5,234 nucleotides of DNA from Gordonia sp. (in: high G+C Gram-positive bacteria) (GTDB lineage: Bacteria > Actinomycetota > Actinomycetes > Mycobacteriales > Mycobacteriaceae), in the NCBI GenBank assembly GCA_030152405.1, contig JASLJL010000048.1, forward strand, positions 1 through 5,234. The letters run 5' to 3'. The translations under genes and the position numbers were made by a program. Within the stretch, counting starts at the first letter, position 1. Each line of letters begins with the position of its first letter. Shown piece after piece: positions 1-5,234 of the stretch. The notes under the pieces were generated by a model, which saw only the letters and a program-made list of their open reading frames with translations, was not told where the DNA came from and ran no database searches.

Positions 1-2
1 AG

Positions 3-1661
3 CTGGCAAAGGCGTCGTTCTTGGGCACACAGTGGGCTCCGACGCGCTGTTCGCCTCGCGACACCGACGGTGGTGCCCTGAACTCGGGTGCGGGCCCGCT
101 CGCCACGATCGACATCGAATCGGCCGCGCCGGCCGACGAGGACACGACGACCACGGTGTCGGCTCCGGGCGCCGCGACCAAGGGCGACGAGGTGACGCTG
201 TCGGCCACAGTCGCGCCCAACCCCGGCGGCGGCACCGTTCAGTTCAAGGTCGACGGCAATGCTGTGGGTGCTCCGAAGTCGGTGACCGGTGGGAGCGCGT
301 CGATTCAGCACACGTTCGCCACGACCGGGTCGCATGAGGTGACCGCGGTGTTCTCGGGCTCGACCGGTTTCAACGGCTCGACCTCGGCCGCCAAGACGGT
401 CACCGTGAACGATCCGACTCCGGTCGACATCGACACGACGACCACCGTCACCGCTCCGGGTACGGCGACCGCAGGTGATGAGGTGACGCTGTCGGCGTCG
501 GTGTCTCCGACTCCGCTCGGCGGCACGGTGCAGTTCAAGGTCGACGGTGACGCCGTCGGTGCTCCGAAGTCGGTCACTGCGGGCAACGCGTCCATCCAGC
601 ACACGTTCGCCACGGCCGGATCTCACGAGGTGACGGCGGTCTTCTCCGGATCGACCGGGTTCGGCGGTTCGACGTCGGCGGCCAAGACCGTCACCGTCAA
701 CGATCCGACACCTGCTGACGAAGACACCACCACGACGGTGACCGCGCCGTCGTCGGCGAACAAGGGTGACGCGGTGACGCTGTCGGCGACGGTAGCTCCG
801 AACCCCGGTGGCGGCACTGTCCAGTTCAAGGTCGACGGAGATGACGTCGGTGCTCCGAAGTCGGTGACCGGTGGCAGCGCGTCGATTCAGCACACGTTCG
901 CCACGACCGGGTCGCATGAGGTGACCGCGGTGTTCTCGGGCTCGACCGGTTTCAACGGTTCGACGTCGGCCGCCAAGACGGTGACCGTGAACGATCCGAC
1001 GCCGACCGACGAGGACACCACGACCACGGTGTCTGCTCCTGCGACCGCCACCACGGGTGACGACGTGACTCTGACGGCCGTCGTCTCGCCGGCGCCGACC
1101 GGCGGCACGGTGCAATTCAAGATCGACGGCAGCGCCGTCGGTGCTCCGAAGTCGGTGACCGGTGGCAATGCGTCCATCCAGCACACCTTCGCCACCACCG
1201 GTGCGCATGAGGTCACGGCCGTGTTCTCCGGATCGAACGGATTCAACGGTTCGACGTCGGCACCGAAGACGGTCACCGTCTCGGCACCGGATCCGGGCGA
1301 CGTGTCGACGACTCTGACCGTCTCGGCACCCGCTTCGGCACAGCCCGGCGCGTCAGTGACGCTGAAGGCCACGCTGACGCCGTCCACTGTGAACGGCGGC
1401 AAGGTGCAGTTCCAGGTCGACGGAACGGACGTCGGAGCACCGGCGACGGTCGTGAACGGTGAGGCGACGATGAACCACACGTTCGTCACGCCGGGCAAGC
1501 ACACCGTCACCGCTGTCTACAGCGGAACCGACGGGTTCTCGGGCGCCATCTCGGGACCGAAGCTCGTCGACGTCGGCGGCAGCACCGACGGCGGCACCGG
1601 TTCGCTCGATTTCGGCAGCCTGAACATGTCGGCAGCGGACGTGGTTCGTTCGCTGTTCTGA
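3..1661 (+). CDS. Ig-like domain repeat protein, 5'-truncated by the window edge
   Basis: The reading frame is open from the left edge, so this is the C-terminal 552 residues of a longer gene. The TTG at 21 has no ribosome binding site or signal peptide and is not a credible start. After about 45 residues (one visible Cys, near position 48) come five tandem Ig-like beta-sandwich domains of about 97 residues, at 141-431, 432-722, 723-1013, 1014-1301 and 1302-1574. Each has the pattern T-T-T-V-x-A-P, G-D-x-V-T-L, GGTVQFKVDG, HTFxTxGxHEVTAVFSGS and FxGSTSA-K-x-VTV, which fits the bacterial Ig-like Big_3_5-type family. A Gly-rich linker and a tail ending in Val-Val-Arg-Ser-Leu-Phe close the protein. 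There is no LPxTG motif or C-terminal membrane segment. Such proteins are normally secreted or on the cell surface, with roles in adhesion or envelope structure; the specific role and ligand here are unknown. A strong hairpin follows 22 nt after the stop. Confidence 0.88.
   Translation: MAKASFLGTQWAPTRCSPRDTDGGALNSGAGPLATIDIESAAPADEDTTTTVSAPGAATKGDEVTLSATVAPNPGGGTVQFKVDGNAVGAPKSVTGGSASIQHTFATTGSHEVTAVFSGSTGFNGSTSAAKTVTVNDPTPVDIDTTTTVTAPGTATAGDEVTLSASVSPTPLGGTVQFKVDGDAVGAPKSVTAGNASIQHTFATAGSHEVTAVFSGSTGFGGSTSAAKTVTVNDPTPADEDTTTTVTAPSSANKGDAVTLSATVAPNPGGGTVQFKVDGDDVGAPKSVTGGSASIQHTFATTGSHEVTAVFSGSTGFNGSTSAAKTVTVNDPTPTDEDTTTTVSAPATATTGDDVTLTAVVSPAPTGGTVQFKIDGSAVGAPKSVTGGNASIQHTFATTGAHEVTAVFSGSNGFNGSTSAPKTVTVSAPDPGDVSTTLTVSAPASAQPGASVTLKATLTPSTVNGGKVQFQVDGTDVGAPATVVNGEATMNHTFVTPGKHTVTAVYSGTDGFSGAISGPKLVDVGGSTDGGTGSLDFGSLNMSAADVVRSLF
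141..1574 (+). repeat. Tandem array of five Ig-like domain repeats (about 291 nt each)
   Basis: Repeats 1 to 3 are exactly 97 codons (291 nt) from one Asp-Thr-Thr-Thr-Thr start to the next; repeat 4 is 96 codons and repeat 5 is more diverged. Repeats 1 and 3 are nearly identical at the DNA level over about 150 nt (267-417 against 849-999, about four differences by eye). Repeats 2 and 4 share other variants, such as gcgtccatccagcacac and ttctccggatcga, where repeats 1 and 3 have gcgtcgattcagcacac and ttctcgggctcga. Repeat 5 keeps the fold pattern (KVQFQVDG, HTVTAVYSG) but little DNA identity. Confidence 0.92.
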
Positions 1662-1682
1662 TCCCGCTGACTGGGTGACCTA

Positions 1683-1722
1683 GACACGGGCGCCGTGGAC
1701 TGAGGTCCGCGGCGCCCGTGTC
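1683..1722 (+). terminator. Strong hairpin terminator after the Ig-like gene
   Basis: Arms 1683-1700 and 1705-1722 pair over 18 bp with a single G-U wobble (1696/1709) and a 4-nt loop (TGAG). The stem starts 22 nt after the stop codon of the Ig-like gene. No T-tract follows, which is common for terminators in high-GC actinobacteria. Because the stem is nearly symmetrical it could also act on the opposite strand as a second barrier to transcripts from leuA. Confidence 0.8.
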
Positions 1723-1755
1723 GATCTGGTCAGGGGAACTCGATGGCAGATTGAC

Positions 1756-1800
1756 CGACGAGAGAGGGCCTCCTACGAATCGCAGGAGGCCCTCTCGTCG
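1756..1800 (-). terminator. Hairpin terminator after leuA, probably bidirectional
   Basis: An outer 7-bp stem (1756-1762 with 1794-1800) and an inner 10-bp stem (1765-1774 with 1784-1793) are separated by a 2-nt bulge (1763-1764), with a 9-nt loop at 1775-1783. It begins 9 nt past the leuA stop codon. No strong T-run follows on either strand. It lies between convergent genes and can fold in both transcripts. Confidence 0.75.
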
Positions 1801-1809
1801 TTCAGTGGG

Positions 1810-3735
<1,926 letters not shown>

Positions 3736-3777
3736 TCAGACCCCGCCGCGGCAACCGAGAAGGAGTGCACGCTGCAT
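3736..3777 (-). CDS. leuL: leuA leader peptide, 13 residues with Leu-Leu-Leu
   Basis: The small ORF reads MQRALLLGCRGGV and stops at TGA 78 nt before the leuA ATG. Codons 5-7 (3757-3765) are CTC-CTT-CTC, three leucine codons in a row directly upstream of the end-product-regulated gene leuA. That arrangement is the hallmark of attenuator leader peptides. Charged leucyl-tRNA shortage would be expected to stall a ribosome at these codons and change the folding of the RNA that follows. There is no Shine-Dalgarno; an extended -10 element ends 6 nt before the ATG, so translation probably starts on a leaderless transcript. The peptide itself is unlikely to have a function. Confidence 0.75.
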   Translation of the reverse strand: MQRALLLGCRGGV

Positions 3778-3783
3778 GGCTTC

Positions 3784-3792
3784 ACGATAGCA
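3784..3792 (-). promoter_or_regulatory. Extended -10 promoter of the leuL-leuA transcript
   Basis: The minus strand reads TGC-TATCGT, matching an extended -10 (TGn followed by TANNNT). The hexamer at 3784-3789 ends 6 nt before position 3777, so the predicted transcript start coincides with the A of the leader-peptide ATG. No convincing -35 hexamer lies 16-18 nt upstream in the very GC-rich stretch, consistent with an extended -10 promoter. This is a motif-based prediction only. Confidence 0.55.
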
Positions 3793-3890
3793 CCCGGCCC
3801 GTCGGACCGGCCGGGGACCGTCGTGCTCGGCGGGCTCGGCAGTACGTCGGATCTGCGGAGACGGGCGGAGTTGCGTCGGGTGCGCCTTTC

Positions 3891-3911
3891 ACAGGATTGA
3901 CAGGAACCTGT
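3891..3911 (+). promoter_or_regulatory. ACAGG direct/inverted repeat with TTGACA, possible operator
   Basis: ACAGG occurs at 3891-3895 and again at 3900-3904, and its reverse complement CCTGT at 3907-3911, giving an inverted repeat with a 2-nt centre plus a 9-nt-spaced direct copy. A consensus-like -35 hexamer TTGACA (3897-3902) is embedded in it. No matching TANNNT is found 16-18 nt downstream, so it is not a complete promoter as read. It lies about 100 nt before the small secreted protein gene and could be a regulator site for either divergent gene. Confidence 0.3.
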
Positions 3912-3947
3912 ACGGAGATCGCCAGCAGAGCCCAGGTTTCGGGCGTC

Positions 3948-3953
3948 TACCTT
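3948..3953 (+). promoter_or_regulatory. Candidate -10 hexamer for the small secreted protein gene
   Basis: TACCTT fits the actinobacterial TANNNT pattern and would give a start near 3960 and an untranslated leader of about 47 nt. No good -35 accompanies it. A small stem with an ACAC loop (3958-3968 with 3973-3983, including two G-U pairs) would form at the start of that leader. No iron-box (IdeR-type) palindrome was recognised in this intergenic region. Confidence 0.25.
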
Positions 3954-4006
3954 CGGCGGCGTCGAGCGACACCGCTCGGCGTCCAGCCCGAAAGGATCTG
4001 ATTCAC

Positions 4007-4441
4007 ATGCGAGTACTCACACGGGTAGCAGGAGGCGCCGCGGTCGCCGCGGGCGCCACGGCGATGCTGTTCGCAGGGCCGGTCGCGGGAGCCGCCTCGG
4101 CCGCTCCGAGCACGGCCAAGCATGCGCCCGCGCCGACGACCAAGGTGCCTGGCACCAGCTGCACCCTCGCTCAGGTGGAGAAGGCGCTCGCCAAGGAGGA
4201 CCCGGCGCTCTGGAAGAAGCTGAACGCCGACCCCAAGGCCAAGCACCGGTTCGAGGAGTGGGCCACCAGGGCCGAGCATCACAAGCGCGGAGACAAGAAG
4301 GCGCACGGGGACAAGAAGGCGCCCGGCAAGACTGAGCACGGCCGGAAGACGCACCCGAAGCCCACGGCGGCGCAGATCGCCGCCCGCAAAGCGGAGCGCA
4401 AAGCGGTGGAGACCGCGAAAGCGACCTGCGGTCGTTTCTGA
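4007..4441 (+). CDS. Small secreted Lys/His-rich protein, possibly hemophore-related
   Basis: The 144-residue product begins with a signal peptide: basic MRVLTR, a hydrophobic Ala/Gly-rich stretch (about 7-27) and a likely cleavage after Ala32 or Ala33 in the ASA-AP context. The mature part has exactly two cysteines, Cys52 and Cys141, which could form a disulfide joining the ends. The segment CTLAQVEKALAKEDPALWKK (52-71) followed by a helix resembles, from memory, the small mycobacterial hemophore-related family (heme-binding proteins like Rv0203), which have a similar size, signal and cysteine layout. That assignment is tentative. Residues 89-118 are an unusual hydrophilic insert rich in Lys and His (His91, 92, 100, 111, 116) with a duplicated GDKKA unit. 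AAAGGA (3991-3996) lies 10 nt before the ATG, supporting the start. The gene is divergent from leuA and convergent with the MFS gene, so it is probably transcribed alone. A generic secreted cationic protein is the main alternative. Confidence 0.85.
   Translation: MRVLTRVAGGAAVAAGATAMLFAGPVAGAASAAPSTAKHAPAPTTKVPGTSCTLAQVEKALAKEDPALWKKLNADPKAKHRFEEWATRAEHHKRGDKKAHGDKKAPGKTEHGRKTHPKPTAAQIAARKAERKAVETAKATCGRF
4289..4324 (+). repeat. 18-nt tandem duplication encoding GDKKA(H/P)
   Basis: Two adjacent 18-nt units (4289-4306 and 4307-4324) encode Gly-Asp-Lys-Lys-Ala-His and Gly-Asp-Lys-Lys-Ala-Pro and differ at only two bases. They lie in the hydrophilic Lys/His-rich insert of the small secreted protein, which looks like a low-complexity region able to change length. 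Confidence 0.8.
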
Positions 4442-4447
4442 CCTCCG

Positions 4448-4484
4448 TCGGTCGACGGCCGTCTGATCGGCGGCCGTCGATCGA
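4448..4484. terminator. Bidirectional hairpin terminator between convergent genes
   Basis: A perfect 10-bp stem (4452-4461 with 4471-4480) extends outward by four more pairs (4448-4451 with 4481-4484, one G-U) and inward by two, leaving a 5-nt loop. It fills nearly all of the 44-nt gap between the stop codons of the small secreted protein gene and the MFS gene. Its symmetry lets it serve both transcripts; no T-tract is present. Confidence 0.75.
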
Positions 4485-4485
4485 G

Positions 4486-5234
4486 TCAGTGCGATCCGTG
4501 CTGAACGCGCGTCGATCCACGCATGACGACGATCACCACGACCGCGAGGACGGCCAGAAGCGAACCGCCGGCGATCGCGGCGGCGTGCAGACCGTCGACG
4601 AAGGCGTCGCGTGCGGCGTCGGCGACGGCGCCGGTGTCCCCGTAGAGGTGCAGGGTCTCGCCGAGCGAGTCGGCGAATCCGTACCCGTCGTCCTTCGACA
4701 GGAACACGGCGGTGGCGAGCGACCCGAGCAGCGCGAGCCCGAGTGCGGTGCCGAGCTCGAAGCTGGTCTCGGAGATTCCCGAGGCTGCGCCGGACTTCTC
4801 CGGGGGCGCCGACCCGACGACGACGTCGGTCACGAGGGAGAACTGGATGCCGAAGCCGACGCCTGCGAGCGCGGTCAGCACCAGGTAGATCCACAGGTCG
4901 CTGGTCTGCGTGAGCGACACCAGGCCGATGGTCGCGACTGCCGCGATGAGGACGGACGCGGCGAGGGCCCACCGCACACCCACCTTGCGAGTCAAGCGGT
5001 CGGCGTAGATCGAGAAGAACGCGACCGTGATCGCCATCGGAATGCCCGCGAGCGCAGCGTCGAGCACGTCGAATCCCAGCACCGACTGGAGATACAGGTT
5101 GGTGAGATAGGCCAGGCCGCCCTGCGTCATCATTCCGACGAGGGCTATCGCGAGCGACGCGCTGAACGTCGCATTCTTGAACAGACTGAGGGTGAGCAGC
5201 GGTGACGGTGTGCGCGTCTCATGCCACAGGAACG
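4486..5234 (-). CDS. MFS drug/proton exporter, DHA2 (EmrB/QacA) type, N-terminal part outside window
   Basis: The frame stays open from the stop at 4486 to the right edge, giving the C-terminal 248 residues; the Met codons at 5130 and 5133 are internal, since upstream codons continue a typical sequence (PLLTLSLFKNATFS). DHA2 exporters usually have 14 membrane helices and about 470-530 residues, so roughly half is visible. About six hydrophobic helices can be seen (visible residues near 22-46, 54-75, 87-107, 112-136, 155-178, 212-237). A motif-A-like loop DRLTRKVG (78-85) follows the second. The segment SGAASGISETSFELGTALG (147-165) is the conserved Ser/Gly-rich helix of this subfamily. These proteins sit in the cytoplasmic membrane and expel toxic organic compounds in exchange for protons; the substrate cannot be told from this part. 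Any regulator would lie upstream, outside the window. Confidence 0.9.
   Translation of the reverse strand, partial: FLWHETRTPSPLLTLSLFKNATFSASLAIALVGMMTQGGLAYLTNLYLQSVLGFDVLDAALAGIPMAITVAFFSIYADRLTRKVGVRWALAASVLIAAVATIGLVSLTQTSDLWIYLVLTALAGVGFGIQFSLVTDVVVGSAPPEKSGAASGISETSFELGTALGLALLGSLATAVFLSKDDGYGFADSLGETLHLYGDTGAVADAARDAFVDGLHAAAIAGGSLLAVLAVVVIVVMRGSTRVQHGSH

Noticed and set aside
21..23. TTG as the start of the Ig-like gene.
   Set aside because: No ribosome binding site or signal peptide follows, and the frame is open to the edge; a secreted protein would need a signal sequence, so the true start lies upstream of the window.
887..1510. Minus-strand open frames within the Ig-like repeats.
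   Set aside because: They repeat with the same period as the domains because they are antisense to them; the plus-strand frame has the Ig-like fold pattern.
3947..4972. 341-codon minus-strand open frame spanning the small secreted gene and part of the MFS gene.
   Set aside because: The translation is Arg-rich and low-complexity, and it overlaps two better-supported genes and the terminator between them.
5131..5133. ATG at 5133 as the start of the MFS gene.
   Set aside because: The codons before it stay open to the window edge and read as a typical DHA2 loop and helix, and half of the usual helices would be missing.
4489..5205. Plus-strand 238-codon open frame opposite the MFS gene.
   Set aside because: The opposite strand encodes clear membrane helices with DHA2 motifs; this frame is its shadow.

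Overview
The window comes from a high-GC actinobacterium of the order Mycobacteriales. The 2-isopropylmalate synthase it encodes is collinear with the Mycobacterium tuberculosis enzyme from the N-terminal extension through the catalytic residues, but lacks the tuberculosis-specific repeat insertion. A Gordonia-like genus is my best guess; this is inferred from recalled protein similarity, not a search.

Layout from left to right. (1) Positions 3-1661 (+) hold the 3' part of a gene for an extracellular protein made almost entirely of five tandem Ig-like domains; its 5' end lies outside the window. (2) Positions 1662-1809 separate it from a convergent gene and contain two strong hairpins, one after each stop codon. 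(3) Positions 1810-3657 (-) are leuA, the committed step of leucine synthesis. (4) Positions 3658-3777 (-) are the leuA leader. It encodes a 13-residue leader peptide with three consecutive leucine codons, followed by sequences that can form mutually exclusive helices, one of which buries the leuA ribosome binding site. An extended -10 promoter places the predicted transcript start on the A of the leader-peptide ATG, so the leader would be a leaderless ORF. (5) Positions 4007-4441 (+) encode a small secreted Lys/His-rich protein, possibly hemophore-related, transcribed divergently from leuA. (6) A hairpin at 4448-4484 is shared with the convergent gene at 4486-5234 (-), the C-terminal part of a DHA2-type drug/proton MFS exporter that runs off the right edge.

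The genes do not form one pathway; each is its own transcription unit. The most interesting part is the leuA control region: the visible elements support a leucine-responsive attenuator that acts on translation initiation rather than on termination. The second point of interest is the Ig-like array, whose sequence pattern shows growth by duplication of a two-domain unit. No RNA genes, insertion sequences, CRISPR arrays or prophage genes were seen.
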